From an uncultured Flavobacteriales bacterium (GTDB lineage Bacteria; Bacteroidota; Bacteroidia; Flavobacteriales_G; Salibacteraceae), in the NCBI GenBank assembly GCA_905479105.1, contig CAJQLE010000004.1:667728-731727 (forward strand): DNA of 64,000 bases, in the 5' to 3' direction. Numbering within the stretch: the first letter of the stretch is position 1; each line of letters opens with the position of its first letter. The position numbers were made by a program, and so were the translations under genes. The notes beneath the pieces were generated by a model that searched no databases, had not been told where the DNA came from, and saw nothing but the letters and a program-made list of their open reading frames with translations. Shown here piece after piece: positions 34,944 through 44,326 of the stretch.

Positions 34944-35813
34944 ATGGATAAAAAACAAAAGCTCAATGAATCTTTAGCAAACACTATGGGTGTTGTTGTG
35001 ATTCTCTTCTCATTCATCATTTCCTATTTCATTTATACTCAAATATTGGGTAGTCCAGACAATTTTATTGATGGTGACCCAGACAATCAGCCTAAAGAAG
35101 GATTCTATCTAGGAACCATTTACAAAGGGGGTAAAATAGTTATCCTTCAAATTACATTCATGGTAATCCTACTCACCTATTCTATAGAACGCGCTCTTTC
35201 GCTCTTTAGAGCTAGAGGCAAAAAATCTAATGTGAGTTTTGCAAATACCATAAAAGAAAACTTAGGGGTAAATGACCTCAATGCTGCATTGACTTCATGC
35301 AATAATCAAAAAGGTGCAGTGGCTAATGTTGTTTTCAAAGGCCTAAATTCCTATATGCTGGAATCACCTCAAGAGCTGCGCCCTGAAGAGAAAGCTTATC
35401 AGATAAAACGAGACTTAGAAGAGGCCACTCATTTAGAAGTTCCGGATCTTGAGAAAAACATGATCATTATTTCAACCATTGCCTCAGTGGCAACGCTAGT
35501 GGGGCTTCTTGGAACTGTTACGGGTATGATACAAGCCTTCTCTGCATTAGCGATTGCTGGAACGCCCGATGCTGTTGGACTAGCTGGAGGTATATCACAA
35601 GCCTTGATCACCACAGCTTTGGGAATCTCCACATCGGCAGTAGCTATCGTTATTTATAACTTCTACACCACCATTATTGATAATATCACATACGCTATGG
35701 ATGAAACCAACTATGCCATTTTGAATCATTTCAAGCAATCAGTTAAGCCATCTATAAGTGAACCCGTCATTACAGAAGAACCAAACGATTTAGAGCAAGA
35801 AGGCAATGTCTAA
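34944..35813 (+). CDS. exbB: ExbB/TolQ/MotA-family proton channel
   Basis: It forms the proton channel that, with ExbD, energises TonB across the periplasm. The 289-aa protein has three membrane segments: an early one (GVVVILFSFIISYFIY), and two later (ISTIASVATLVGLLGTVTGM and ALITTALGISTSAVAIVIYN). The family's Gly/Thr-rich channel signature GLLGTVTGMIQAF is intact. It is the first gene of an operon with two exbD genes and tonB, and its end overlaps the first exbD by 8 nt. It is itself intact, although two downstream partners are broken. Confidence 0.92.
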   Translation: MDKKQKLNESLANTMGVVVILFSFIISYFIYTQILGSPDNFIDGDPDNQPKEGFYLGTIYKGGKIVILQITFMVILLTYSIERALSLFRARGKKSNVSFANTIKENLGVNDLNAALTSCNNQKGAVANVVFKGLNSYMLESPQELRPEEKAYQIKRDLEEATHLEVPDLEKNMIIISTIASVATLVGLLGTVTGMIQAFSALAIAGTPDAVGLAGGISQALITTALGISTSAVAIVIYNFYTTIIDNITYAMDETNYAILNHFKQSVKPSISEPVITEEPNDLEQEGNV

Positions 35814-36411
35814 ACTTAGATGCATAAAAAAACTTCCAAAACTTGACATGAACCCCATGGTTGACATGGCGTTTCTGCTTGTTAGTTTTTTCATGATGAC
35901 TACAACGTTTAAGGCTGACCTTCCAGCAGAGATCATTATTCCTTTCTCAAAGGCTCAACTTAAATTACCTGATAACGACATATGCACCATAACAATTGAT
36001 GCTGAAGGAAGAGTGTTTATTGGCTTAGACAATAAGTTTGATAGAAAGTAAATGCTTCAATATGTAGCTCAGCAAAATGGTTTAAACCTGAGCAGTGATC
36101 AAGCTGAACTGTTTTCATTGCTGTCTTCAAGTGGGGTGCCTTTGGAGAATATCGATTATTACCTCTCTTTAGAAGGTGACGAAAGGAAAGCATTTTATCA
36201 AGCTGGAATCCCTGTTAATGTTGAAAATAATCAATTGAAAAGCTGGCTCATTGGCTCACGTCTTTCTAACCCCAATTTAAGATTTGCTATAAACGGTGAT
36301 GCGGAAGTTTCTGTATCGAAAATTAAACGTGTTTTTGACATTCTTCAAGACTTAAATATCACTCGCTTTAACCTTGTAACTGACACTGAAGTAGATGCTT
36401 CCGAATCTTGA
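35806..36411 (+). pseudogene. exbD: First exbD, split by an in-frame TAA
   Basis: The frame is continuous from 35806 to 36411 except for a TAA at 36049-36051. The N-terminal part has the ExbD signature (MNPMVDMAFLLVSFFMMT, including the membrane Asp) and reaches FIGLDNKFDRK. The sequence directly after the stop continues as the periplasmic ExbD domain (MLQYVAQQNGLNLSSDQ, then RVFDILQDLNITRFNLVTD). The stop is followed immediately by ATG, so re-initiation could make the C-terminal half, but without a membrane anchor. AAA, GAA or CAA to TAA would explain it. It overlaps exbB (8 nt) and the second exbD (17 nt). Confidence 0.85.
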
Positions 36412-36919
36412 AAACATAGAAGTAGAAAAAATCAACGTTCGTCAATCCGATAATAAGAATGACAAGCGAACATTGAACGTTGATATGAATCCAATGGTGG
36501 ATTTAGCGTTTCTGCTTCTTACATTCTTCATGTTAGCCACCACGTTCAGCAAACCTCAGGCAATGGAACTGCTTATTCCGGCAAAGCCCAAAGATGAATT
36601 GGCTGAAAAAGAGATGGCAGTGAAGGAATCAAAAACGCTGAGCATTGCACTCCAAAAGGATCAAGTTCAGTGGTATCGAGGAATCACGGAACCAAAGGCT
36701 GAAATAATCAAATATGAAGATTTAGAATCTTTATTATCGACTATTAATAATAACACTGAAGGCTTAGTTGTTCTGATTAAACCTTTGGGATCAAGCAAAT
36801 ATTCAAACCTAGTTGATGTGCTAGACGCTCTCAATTACAGTAATATTCAACGTTATCCAATAAGTGACTTGAGTGAATTTGATGAATCACTTGAGCTAAA
36901 CTCGAGAAGTGATGAATAG
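36395..36919 (+). CDS. exbD: Second ExbD, TonB energising complex
   Basis: A 174-aa ExbD: a short cytoplasmic N-terminus, the signature VDMNPMVDLAFLLLTFFMLA with the conserved Asp in the single membrane helix, and a periplasmic domain ending in LDALNYSNIQRYPISDLSEF. It overlaps the first exbD (17 nt) and tonB (11 nt), so all four genes are one operon. Tandem exbD genes of this kind are common in Bacteroidota. This copy is intact and could work with ExbB alone if the first copy is dead. Confidence 0.9.
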   Translation: MLPNLENIEVEKINVRQSDNKNDKRTLNVDMNPMVDLAFLLLTFFMLATTFSKPQAMELLIPAKPKDELAEKEMAVKESKTLSIALQKDQVQWYRGITEPKAEIIKYEDLESLLSTINNNTEGLVVLIKPLGSSKYSNLVDVLDALNYSNIQRYPISDLSEFDESLELNSRSDE

Positions 36920-37674
36920 TGCAACAAATGAATATTTAAAATTTGGTGCCGAAGACAGAAAGAGCATTTACTCGAAGTACATCACTTATTCAATGTTGAT
37001 TTCTTCTTTGATTTTGCTTTCTGCTGCCGTGTATCCTATCATCAAAGATTTATTAAGAAACAATGATCAAGAGCAAATCAAAGTTGAAGCACCAAGGGTG
37101 ATTAACTATTCGCAACTGTCAGCCCCCCCCTCCTATTGATCTTGAGAAACCTGAACCTGAAACTTTTATTGCTCCACCCAAGGCAAAACAAGTTAAGTTC
37201 ATTCAACCGGTTGCGAAAAAAGATGAAGATGTCATTGAAGAAGAATATATCCCTGCAATGAATGAATTACAGAATGTTCAGATAAGCACCATTCAAAGTG
37301 AAGGAATTGACAGCATAATAGTTGATCAAGTTCTAACCATAGAAGAACCTGTCAATGAAGAAATCTTTTCGTTTGTAGAAGTCATGCCTTCTTTTGAGGG
37401 CGGTGACCAAGAACTCCTGAGATATTTGGGGGATAACCTAAAGTATCCCAAAATAGCGATTGATGTGAATGCTGAGAGAACTGTATATCTTCAATTTGTA
37501 GTTGAAGCAGATGGAAATATAGCAGAAGTAACCGTCCTGAGAAGTGTCTTCGAACATTTAGATCAAGAAGCGATAAGAGTAATAAAAGCTATGCCTAAGT
37601 GGCTTCCTGGAAGACAAAATGGGAAGAGTGTAAGAGTTCTTTACACTATTCCCATCAAGTTTGATATTCAATAA
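36909..37674 (+). pseudogene. tonB: TonB-type energy transducer with a frameshift at a C8 tract
   Basis: The N-terminal frame has a membrane helix (YSMLISSLILLSAAVYPI) and ends soon after SQLSAPPSY. The downstream frame carries a Pro/acidic periplasmic linker and the TonB C-terminal domain (VEVMPSFEGG, then KYPKIAIDVNAERTVYLQF, ending IPIKFDIQ). The break is at eight C's (37123-37130). Seven would give continuous Ser-Ala-Pro-Pro-Pro-Ile-Asp-Leu-Glu-Lys and one uninterrupted TonB of about 254 aa. As read, no full TonB is made. The tract could be a sequencing error, a true loss, or a slippage switch. It is the last gene of the exb operon. Confidence 0.85.
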
Positions 37675-37684
37675 GAGATTAACT

Positions 37685-38101
37685 CTACTTCAGGTCTTTC
37701 TCTGTAAGGTTCAAGTTTTTACCTCTCTCGTCCTTAATTCTCCAATAAGTCCGATCTACTTTAGGAATCTCTTTATCTATCGTCACTGCGTATTCACTGA
37801 ACTTTTCATTGGTAGTAACATTGGTAAATGATCTCCCAATAACTCCTGTGACGGCTTTTATTATCTCTTTCACGTCAGTATCTTCAAGTTTTGAATGCTC
37901 CTCGATAGTGCATGTTCTCACTCCTAAGAAACTACAAGGACCAAAATGGTTCTTACCAAGAGACTTGTAGATTATTATATTCTTATCGTTAAGAACTTGA
38001 TATTTAGCAAATTCCCGTTCTTCTTTCTTGGAAGAGGCGAGCATCTTTTCAATTTTAATAAGATTCTCAACGATGTCAGATCTTTTCTTTACTACGTTCA
38101 T
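37685..38101 (-). CDS. Unrecognised cytoplasmic protein, 138 aa
   Basis: I do not recognise a family. The sequence is highly charged with an N-terminal helical stretch (MNVVKKRSDIVENLIKIEKM) and a Cys-bearing middle (GPCSFLGVRTCTIEEHSK). It ends with a region rich in Lys/Asp/Glu. No signal peptide or membrane helix is present. It converges on tonB with 10 nt between the stops and is followed upstream by about 250 nt of AT-rich DNA before mutA. It could be a real orphan gene; I have no functional clue. Confidence 0.5.
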   Translation of the reverse strand: MNVVKKRSDIVENLIKIEKMLASSKKEEREFAKYQVLNDKNIIIYKSLGKNHFGPCSFLGVRTCTIEEHSKLEDTDVKEIIKAVTGVIGRSFTNVTTNEKFSEYAVTIDKEIPKVDRTYWRIKDERGKNLNLTEKDLK

Positions 38102-38341
38102 AATTACGCTTAAGTCTTTCTATTACTTGAGGGCTAACATAAATCAATTATTATATACCCTTAAATATTTTACATGTAGTTCTTAACGATGCATTGTTAT
38201 TAATGGCACCTATTAAGACAGTTTTGAACAATTCACCTCAGAATTTGTGCTGCCCGATGCTAAATACTTTTTGATTTTATCTGAATACACAATTCTTAAA
38301 TTTTCAAAGAGGAAAAATAAGCATAGGTTTTTATGGGATAG

Positions 38342-38349
38342 TATCTTCG
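38342..38349 (+). promoter_or_regulatory. mutA promoter -7 element TATCTTCG
   Basis: TAnnTTCG with only 4 nt to the mutA ATG, predicting a leaderless mutAB transcript. Confidence 0.5.
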
Positions 38350-38353
38350 TTAT

Positions 38354-39571
38354 ATGAGCACTAACAACTACTTGGAGTCCTTTGACAAGGATACGACTAA
38401 AGCTTGGCGTGCGCGTGTAGAACGCGAGTTAAAGGGCAAATCTTTTGAAGACTTTTTGATTTGGAAAAGTATGGAAGGATTCGAAATCGATTCTTGGCAA
38501 AACAAGAGACCTAATAACTTACCTCAATTGATTCCTGGTAATGCCTCTTGGAAAATTGTTGAACCTATTTACGCAACTGATGCCCAACAGGCCAATCTAC
38601 TTGCCCTTCAAGCATTGAACTCAGGCGCTGAAGCTATTTGGTACCAAAAGAGTTTTTTGGGTGCTGCTTCGGAAGTTGTTTCAAAAGACATTGATCAAAA
38701 TATAGCACGTGTTTTTATTTATGGCGGAAATATTATTGATCCTTACCAATCCTTGTTGAAAACTGGAGATATTTTAGACATAAAAAATATCAATACGCAA
38801 TGCATACTAGATGGAAACCGATTAAGAGAACGCGGTGCTAATGTGATCGATGAGATTGCACTTCTATTAACTCAAGCAATTGAGTTTGGCTCTAAAACAA
38901 ACTTTGATTCACAACCTATATTCATCACGGGGATTGGAAATGCATTTTTAACCGAGATTAGCAAATTGAGAGCACTTCGATGGCTATGGCAGTCTATCCT
39001 TGTTTCAGAAGGAAAAACAGCTGTAAATGCTTCCATCCTAGCAAAAAATTTAACCATAACATACGCTCAAAACGATGAACACACTAACATTTTAAGGGCG
39101 ACATCATCAGCCATGTCAGCTGTAATTGGAGGGGCCTCTTATGTAATGATTGAGCCATGGGATAGAAAATGGAAAGAACAAAACACTTTCAGTTCCAGAA
39201 TCAGTAGAAATATTCAAAATTTACTAAAAGAAGAAGCAAGATTGGATAAGAACTTAAATCCAGCTGATGGATCTTACCTTATTGAAAACCTCACCCTTGA
39301 AATAGCCAAATTGGCTTGGGAAAGGGTTCAAGAAATTGAAAAAGCTGGTGGATTTACTGTCTTTGCGAAAAGTGGTCAGTTAAATGACATGCTAAGGAAA
39401 TCTCGAATCGATCAGCTTGGAGATTATGAGAGTAATTCTTCCGTATTACTAGGCCTCAATAAATTCCCTGGGTCGCCAATGAAGCCAGAACAAGAATTTA
39501 AGAACAGTCCGTATGATTTACTTCCTGATTTTCTAAACATCCCTTATCACCTTCAAAATCAAGAACTATGA
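38354..39571 (+). CDS. mutA: Methylmalonyl-CoA mutase, small (non-catalytic) subunit
   Basis: It pairs with MutB to interconvert methylmalonyl-CoA and succinyl-CoA. At 405 aa it has only the TIM-barrel part: [20 protein letters not shown] near the start, then [23 protein letters not shown], as in small subunits. It lacks the C-terminal B12-binding domain found in the longer MutA of some other bacteria. The stop overlaps the mutB start by 4 nt (ATGA), so stoichiometric translation is expected. Confidence 0.9.
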   Translation: MSTNNYLESFDKDTTKAWRARVERELKGKSFEDFLIWKSMEGFEIDSWQNKRPNNLPQLIPGNASWKIVEPIYATDAQQANLLALQALNSGAEAIWYQKSFLGAASEVVSKDIDQNIARVFIYGGNIIDPYQSLLKTGDILDIKNINTQCILDGNRLRERGANVIDEIALLLTQAIEFGSKTNFDSQPIFITGIGNAFLTEISKLRALRWLWQSILVSEGKTAVNASILAKNLTITYAQNDEHTNILRATSSAMSAVIGGASYVMIEPWDRKWKEQNTFSSRISRNIQNLLKEEARLDKNLNPADGSYLIENLTLEIAKLAWERVQEIEKAGGFTVFAKSGQLNDMLRKSRIDQLGDYESNSSVLLGLNKFPGSPMKPEQEFKNSPYDLLPDFLNIPYHLQNQEL

Positions 39572-41709
39572 GTAAATACAGTGAATTAGATTTTGAGGCG
39601 TTAATAAGTACTCCGCTAGAGTCTGCAAAAGGTACACAGCATCTAAAATGGAGTGCACCAGAAGGAATTGATGTACCTCTCATTCAAGAGCGAGTATCAG
39701 ATGATGCACTTCCTCATTTGATTTCAGGAGCAGGCTCAGCTCCATACCTTCGAGGACCCTATGCCAGTATGTATGCAATAAGACCTTGGACCATTCGGCA
39801 ATACGCGGGGTTTAGCACAGCGGAAGATTCAAACGCTTTTTACCAAAGAAATTTGGCTGCTGGACAAAAAGGACTATCCGTTGCTTTTGACCTTGCCACT
39901 CACAGAGGATATGATAGCGATCATAAACGTGTCAAGGGTGATGTTGGAAAAGCCGGTGTGGCTATTGACACGGTTGAGGATATGAAGGTATTGTTTGATC
40001 AAATTCCATTAGATCAAATGTCCGTTTCAATGACCATGAACGGAGCTGTTATTCCAATCATGGCGTTTTTCATCGTTGCGGCCGAAGAACAAGGAGTTTC
40101 GTCAGATAAATTAACTGGAACCATACAAAATGACATCTTGAAGGAATTTATGGTTAGAAATACATACATATACCCTCCTCAGCCTTCAATGCACATCGTT
40201 GGTGATATATTCAAGTATGCCTCTGAAAAAATGCCAAAATTCAATTCGATAAGTATTTCAGGTTATCACATGCATGAAGCCGGAGCTACAGCGGATATAG
40301 AGTTGGCCTACACCCTTGCGGATGGATTAGAATATATTAGGACAGGTATTTCAGCAGGATTAAACATAGACGAGTTCGCTCCTAGACTTTCATTCTTTTG
40401 GGGAATTGGAATGAATCATTTTATGGAAATCGCTAAAATGAGAGCTGGTCGTGTATTGTGGTCAAAAATTGTCAAGTCATTCAATCCGGAAAAAGAAAAA
40501 AGCATGGCGCTTAGAACGCATAGCCAGACTTCTGGATGGAGTTTGACAGAACAAGATGCGTTCAACAATGTGGCACGAACCAGCATTGAGGCGCTTGCCG
40601 CTGCAATGGGTGGTACACAATCTTTGCATACCAATTCACTCGATGAGGCCATTGCGTTACCCACAGATTTCTCTGCTAGAATAGCAAGAAACACACAACT
40701 CTTTTGGCAGCTTGAAAGTGATATTACCAAAGGGATCGATCCATGGGGCGGCTCTTATTATGTTGAACAACTCACAGCCAATCTCATCGAAAACGCATGG
40801 AAGTTAATTGAAGAAGTTGAAGAATTAGGTGGAATGACAAAAGCCATTGAAGCTGGCGTTCCTAAAATGAGGATAGAAGAAGCCGCAGCCAAAAAACAAG
40901 CAGGTATTGATAGCGGTCAAGAAATCATCGTTGGTGTAAATCGCTATGAAATAGAGGATGATACCCAAATTGATATACGAGATGTAGATAACAGTAAGGT
41001 GCGAACATCTCAAATAAATAGAATCAATGAAGTAAAGGCATCACGAGATTCTGAAAAGGTGGGAAAAACGCTTGAAGATATTACAGCATGCGCCAAAACT
41101 GGAGAAGGAAACTTACTCGATCTGGCTGTTAAGGCTGCTAGAGAAAGGGCTACTCTAGGTGAGATAAGTTCAGCTATGGAAGTGGCTTTTGGTCGACATA
41201 AAGCAGAAACTAAAACAATCAGTGGAGTTTATTCAAGTGCGATGAAACAAGACAAATCTTTCGAAGAAGCACATGCTTTAGCAAACAAAGTAGCTCAACT
41301 AGAGGGCAGAAGACCAAGAATTCTTGTCGCTAAAATGGGACAGGATGGACATGATCGTGGGGCTAAGGTCATAGCTTCATCTTTTGCCGACATTGGATTC
41401 GATGTTGACGTTGGCCCCCTCTTCTCTACTCCTGCCGAAGTTGCTAAGATGGCAATGGAAAACGATGTACATTTCGTTGGTGTGAGTTCGTTAGCCGCAG
41501 GACACAAAACGCTTATTCCAGAGTTAATCGAAGAATTGAAAAAAGTTGGACGTGGTGATGCGATTGTTGTAGTGGGAGGCGTAATACCAAAACAAGATTA
41601 TGACTTCCTTTATAATGCTGGAGTAGCCGCTGTTTTCGGACCAGGAACTGTAATTAGCAAGGCAGCTATTTCTTTATTGAATAAGCTTGTTAAGCGATTA
41701 GCACAATAG
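39568..41709 (+). CDS. mutB: Methylmalonyl-CoA mutase, large (catalytic) subunit
   Basis: The adenosylcobalamin-dependent catalytic subunit, 713 aa. The barrel domain has [36 protein letters not shown] and [17 protein letters not shown]. The C-terminal cobalamin-binding domain carries [10 protein letters not shown], in which H595 is the lower axial ligand of B12, followed by the SSLAAGH and VVVGGVIP motifs. It makes the propionate/odd-chain and branched amino acid carbon usable by the TCA cycle. It is coupled to mutA; a hairpin follows the stop. Confidence 0.97.
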   Translation: MSKYSELDFEALISTPLESAKGTQHLKWSAPEGIDVPLIQERVSDDALPHLISGAGSAPYLRGPYASMYAIRPWTIRQYAGFSTAEDSNAFYQRNLAAGQKGLSVAFDLATHRGYDSDHKRVKGDVGKAGVAIDTVEDMKVLFDQIPLDQMSVSMTMNGAVIPIMAFFIVAAEEQGVSSDKLTGTIQNDILKEFMVRNTYIYPPQPSMHIVGDIFKYASEKMPKFNSISISGYHMHEAGATADIELAYTLADGLEYIRTGISAGLNIDEFAPRLSFFWGIGMNHFMEIAKMRAGRVLWSKIVKSFNPEKEKSMALRTHSQTSGWSLTEQDAFNNVARTSIEALAAAMGGTQSLHTNSLDEAIALPTDFSARIARNTQLFWQLESDITKGIDPWGGSYYVEQLTANLIENAWKLIEEVEELGGMTKAIEAGVPKMRIEEAAAKKQAGIDSGQEIIVGVNRYEIEDDTQIDIRDVDNSKVRTSQINRINEVKASRDSEKVGKTLEDITACAKTGEGNLLDLAVKAARERATLGEISSAMEVAFGRHKAETKTISGVYSSAMKQDKSFEEAHALANKVAQLEGRRPRILVAKMGQDGHDRGAKVIASSFADIGFDVDVGPLFSTPAEVAKMAMENDVHFVGVSSLAAGHKTLIPELIEELKKVGRGDAIVVVGGVIPKQDYDFLYNAGVAAVFGPGTVISKAAISLLNKLVKRLAQ

Positions 41710-41711
41710 AC

Positions 41712-41736
41712 TATCAATTCACTTAAAGAATTGATA
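41712..41736 (+). terminator. Hairpin after mutB, weak terminator candidate
   Basis: A perfect 9-bp stem (TATCAATTC at 41712-41720 with GAATTGATA at 41728-41736) with a 7-nt loop. The T tail is poor, so termination is not certain. Confidence 0.45.
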
Positions 41737-41843
41737 TTGATAATTTTAAAGCGATAAAAACATCATGATAATCTCCCGATTGCGGAATGATATTCCAGAA
41801 ATTGGAAAGTATTTTTAGTTACTTTTCCATCAAATCAATCATC

Positions 41844-42236
41844 ATGGAAAACAATTGGCTAAGAATTCTGGTCTTCTCTATTCTCTCGATAGTTTTGGGT
41901 TTCATTTTAGGAAGAGTTACTCTTCCTTCTCACGGTTGTGATATGTCGCAATGCGAACGAAAAGGTGATAATGAACAAATGCACAAAGAGCATAAAATGA
42001 TCTGGAAAAGCGATGATGGCAAGGAGCGCTCAATAGAAATTGAGGATGGCGAAATAAAGATGGAAGGTGACTTTGAAATTGGAAACGGAAAAGGCCACCT
42101 GAGGAGTGTAATTAAAGGTATAGAAGATTCAGAATTCGAAGGAGACAGCACTTTTCAAATTGGCAAGGCCAAGGTTGAGTTATCTCGTAAAAATGGAGAA
42201 ATGAATGTGAATGTAACGATGGAAAAAGAGGATTAA
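41844..42236 (+). CDS. Small membrane-anchored protein, unknown function
   Basis: The start is placed at ATG 41844 (MENNWLRIL); an upstream ATG (41787) would add 19 residues before the membrane helix. One N-terminal helix (IRILVFSILSIVLGFILGR type, residues ~5-25) is followed by a Cys pair (CDMSQC) and then a highly acidic, Lys-rich soluble domain (GKERSIEIEDGEIKMEGDFE). The tail probably lies in the periplasm. I recognise no family. It converges on the Zn-ribbon gene with 1 nt between stops. Confidence 0.65.
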   Translation: MENNWLRILVFSILSIVLGFILGRVTLPSHGCDMSQCERKGDNEQMHKEHKMIWKSDDGKERSIEIEDGEIKMEGDFEIGNGKGHLRSVIKGIEDSEFEGDSTFQIGKAKVELSRKNGEMNVNVTMEKED

Positions 42237-42237
42237 T

Positions 42238-42600
42238 CTATAATTCCTTTTCGCGTTTTACTAAAAGCACTTCATCGTTTTCTAGTTCAAGATAGCCCAT
42301 TTCATAGCAGAAATGATATATCGATCCTGTTTTAGTTTCGTATGTATGGGTGAAATAATTAAAACTAAATCCTTTGGATAGCAATCTATCACGAGAAGTT
42401 TTGGTTTTGTCCTTAGGGTTTAGCTCGGCTAAAACTCTTCTATTCTTACGTAATGTATTATTGATATTTCTAACCAGATTGTTAGCGTCACTATTGTTGC
42501 GGTTATTGAATGAATTTCTGCACTGGTCGCTGCAAAATTTCTTATCAGACCTCCCAATTAGTCTATCACCGCACTCTTGGCATTTAGTATCAGTAGCCAT
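42238..42600 (-). CDS. Zinc-ribbon protein (DUF2116-like)
   Basis: The 120-aa protein starts with a treble-clef/zinc-ribbon motif: CQECGDRLIGRSDKKFCSDQC, written here as two CxxC pairs (CQEC and CSDQC). The remainder is basic and helical (NNLVRNINNTLRKNRRVL), ending with GSIYHFCYEMGYLEL. It is found in Bacteroidota as a protein of unknown function, perhaps nucleic-acid binding. A TATTTTTG box stands 5 nt before its ATG. Confidence 0.75.
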   Translation of the reverse strand: MATDTKCQECGDRLIGRSDKKFCSDQCRNSFNNRNNSDANNLVRNINNTLRKNRRVLAELNPKDKTKTSRDRLLSKGFSFNYFTHTYETKTGSIYHFCYEMGYLELENDEVLLVKREKEL

Positions 42601-42605
42601 AAACT

Positions 42606-42613
42606 CAAAAATA
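42606..42613 (-). promoter_or_regulatory. Candidate -7 element TATTTTTG
   Basis: An exact TAnnTTTG on the minus strand, 5 nt from the ATG at 42600. Confidence 0.5.
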
Positions 42614-42655
42614 GTGCTTCATCTTGATTTAAGCTAACAAGAAAGAAAGGAACTC

Positions 42656-43798
42656 TTGCGATTTAGCTTAATTTTGAGGAAACAGTACTATAATAATTAC
42701 ATACTCATACGTACCCTTAGCATTATCATCGTTTTATTATTTGCCTCAAGCGCTCACATTACAGCGCAAACTCAAGTAGTGCATACACCCCGAACAAGTC
42801 CACGAGCCGAAATATCCCAAACAGTTGGAATAACTGAGATATCAATTGACTATTCTAGACCTAGAGTAAGAGGTCGGGAAATTTGGGGGAAATTAGTTCC
42901 TTTTGGAATGCATAATCCAGGTTGGGGAACAGCCAAGAGCGCCCCTTGGCGAACTGGAGCAGATGAAAATACCATTATTTCTTTCTCCAAGCCTGTTAAA
43001 CTCAATGGAGCGGACGTAGCCGCAGGAACCTATGGTTTGTTTATGGTCGTGGCCGAAAATGGATTAATTGAGATCCTGCTTTGTTCTAATAACGAGAGTT
43101 GGGGAGCATATTTCTTTGATGAGAAAGAAGTAGTTGCAAGAGCCCAAACTTCTTGGCAAGAACATCCATTCACAGAATATTTAGAGTTTGAATTCAATGA
43201 TTTTACAGAAAATAGTGTCTATTGTGCATTAAACTGGGGAGAAAAGTCAATTCCCTTTGAGATTGAAGTGGACATCAGTGAAACAGTTGTCAATCAACTT
43301 AGAAACGATTTGCGAGGCACAGCTCGCTTTTCTTATGTTGGCCCGCTTGAAGCTGCTGATTGGTGCGTTAGCAATAACACGAATTTAGAAGAAGCCCTTG
43401 AATGGGCGAAGCTAGCCGTTACGATGGATAAACAATTTCAAACTCTCAAGACTAAAGCCGCTGCTGAATATGCTCTAGGTATGAATAAAGAAGCTGACTT
43501 GACCATGAAGGAAGCGATGCCTTTGGCTGGCATATTTGAACTCCATTCATATGGAAGACAGCTAATTACAGAAGGGAAAGTGACTCAAGCAATGGATGTG
43601 TTTACCGCCAATTTAGAACTTCACCCAAACAAATGGCCTGTGAATTATGGAATGGCTCGTGGGTTGTCGGCAAAAGGAGACTACGCAAAAGCCGCTGAGT
43701 ATTTAAAGAAAGCTGAAGTAAATTGCCCTGATGATAACAATCGTGAGATCATTAAAAAGAACATTGAAAAACTTGGGCGAAACGAAGATATTAACTAA
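42656..43798 (+). CDS. Exported DUF2911 protein with TPR-like tail
   Basis: The most likely start is a TTG at 42656 with AGGAA upstream; another TTG lies at 42674. No ATG is in frame before the signal peptide (LSIIIVLLFASSAHITAQ). The mature N-terminal domain is DUF2911: SPRAEISQTVG, DYSRPRVRGREIWGKLVPFG, then APWRTGADENT. The C-terminal ~150 residues contain helical pairs resembling tetratricopeptide repeats (LEEALEWAKLAV, then KGDYAKAAEYLKKAEVN). The protein is periplasmic; function unknown. Confidence 0.8.
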   Translation: MRFSLILRKQYYNNYILIRTLSIIIVLLFASSAHITAQTQVVHTPRTSPRAEISQTVGITEISIDYSRPRVRGREIWGKLVPFGMHNPGWGTAKSAPWRTGADENTIISFSKPVKLNGADVAAGTYGLFMVVAENGLIEILLCSNNESWGAYFFDEKEVVARAQTSWQEHPFTEYLEFEFNDFTENSVYCALNWGEKSIPFEIEVDISETVVNQLRNDLRGTARFSYVGPLEAADWCVSNNTNLEEALEWAKLAVTMDKQFQTLKTKAAAEYALGMNKEADLTMKEAMPLAGIFELHSYGRQLITEGKVTQAMDVFTANLELHPNKWPVNYGMARGLSAKGDYAKAAEYLKKAEVNCPDDNNREIIKKNIEKLGRNEDIN

Positions 43799-43819
43799 GC
43801 TATTTCTTTATTTGAAATA

Positions 43820-43840
43820 ACTCTATCGAGAATGTAGAGT
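43820..43840. promoter_or_regulatory. Candidate Rrf2 operator, site 1
   Basis: ACTCTA (43820-43825), nine bases, TAGAGT (43835-43840): a perfect inverted repeat just before the Rrf2 gene. It touches a near-match -7 box (TATCTTAG, 43840-43847). The same arms and spacing recur at 44291-44311, implying autoregulation. Confidence 0.65.
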
Positions 43841-43853
43841 ATCTTAGCCGCCT

Positions 43854-44285
43854 ATGCTGTCAAAAAAAGCAAAATATGCGATGCTTGCTCTTGTTCATCT
43901 CGCGAAAGAACAAAATAATGGCCCAGTCTTAATAAGCAAGATCGCTAAAGAAGAAAGTATTCCTCAGAAATTTCTTGAAGCAATTTTGCTGGATTTAAAA
44001 AAAGATGGCACCCTTGCGAGTAAGAAAGGCAAAGGCGGTGGCTACTACCTTATCAAATCTCCGGATGAAGTAAATATGGCCGATGTCATGCGTCTTTTTG
44101 ATGGTGCCATTGCGCTACTCCCTTGCGTTACTTATAAGTACTACGAACGTTGTGAAGAATGCAAGGATGAAGAAACATGTGGCATTCGCGATACTTTTAT
44201 GGAGGTAAGAAATAAAACAGTAGAGATTTTAAAGTCCTCTACCCTTTCTCAAATTATACTATCCGAGAAAAAACTGGTAAAATAA
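43854..44285 (+). CDS. Rrf2-family transcriptional regulator
   Basis: The 143-aa protein has the Rrf2 winged-helix domain: SKKAKYAMLALVHLAKEQ, recognition helix ISKIAKEESIPQKFLEAILL, and KKGKGGGYYLIKSPDEVNMA. Four cysteines (C91, C100, C103, C109) lie where IscR/NsrR-type regulators hold a [2Fe-2S] or [4Fe-4S] cluster, so an iron-sulfur or redox signal is plausible but unproven. The gene sits directly before the DUF2490-SLC13 genes and shares the operator-like repeat with them. It probably represses itself and that operon. Confidence 0.9.
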   Translation: MLSKKAKYAMLALVHLAKEQNNGPVLISKIAKEESIPQKFLEAILLDLKKDGTLASKKGKGGGYYLIKSPDEVNMADVMRLFDGAIALLPCVTYKYYERCEECKDEETCGIRDTFMEVRNKTVEILKSSTLSQIILSEKKLVK

Positions 44286-44290
44286 TTATT

Positions 44291-44311
44291 ACTCTACTAA
44301 GTTTATAGAGT
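44291..44311. promoter_or_regulatory. Candidate Rrf2 operator, site 2
   Basis: ACTCTA (44291-44296), nine bases, TAGAGT (44306-44311), identical in arms and spacing to the site before the Rrf2 gene. It lies immediately upstream of the -7 box of the DUF2490-SLC13 operon, where a bound repressor would block RNA polymerase. Confidence 0.7.
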
Positions 44312-44314
44312 TTA

Positions 44315-44322
44315 TATATTTG
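44315..44322 (+). promoter_or_regulatory. DUF2490-SLC13 promoter -7 element TATATTTG
   Basis: An exact TAnnTTTG with 4 nt to the ATG at 44327, predicting a leaderless mRNA. Confidence 0.55.
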
Positions 44323-44326
44323 CCTT

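Noticed and set aside
34310..37674. YdeI-like gene and exb/tonB genes as a combined defence or toxin system
   Set aside because: They are divergent, show standard family motifs, and exbB-exbD-exbD-tonB is a common nutrient-uptake arrangement.
43811..43824. TTTG at 43811-43814 as the -33 box of the Rrf2 promoter
   Set aside because: The spacing to the -7-like box (25 nt) is too long compared with the 20 nt of the rpoD promoter.
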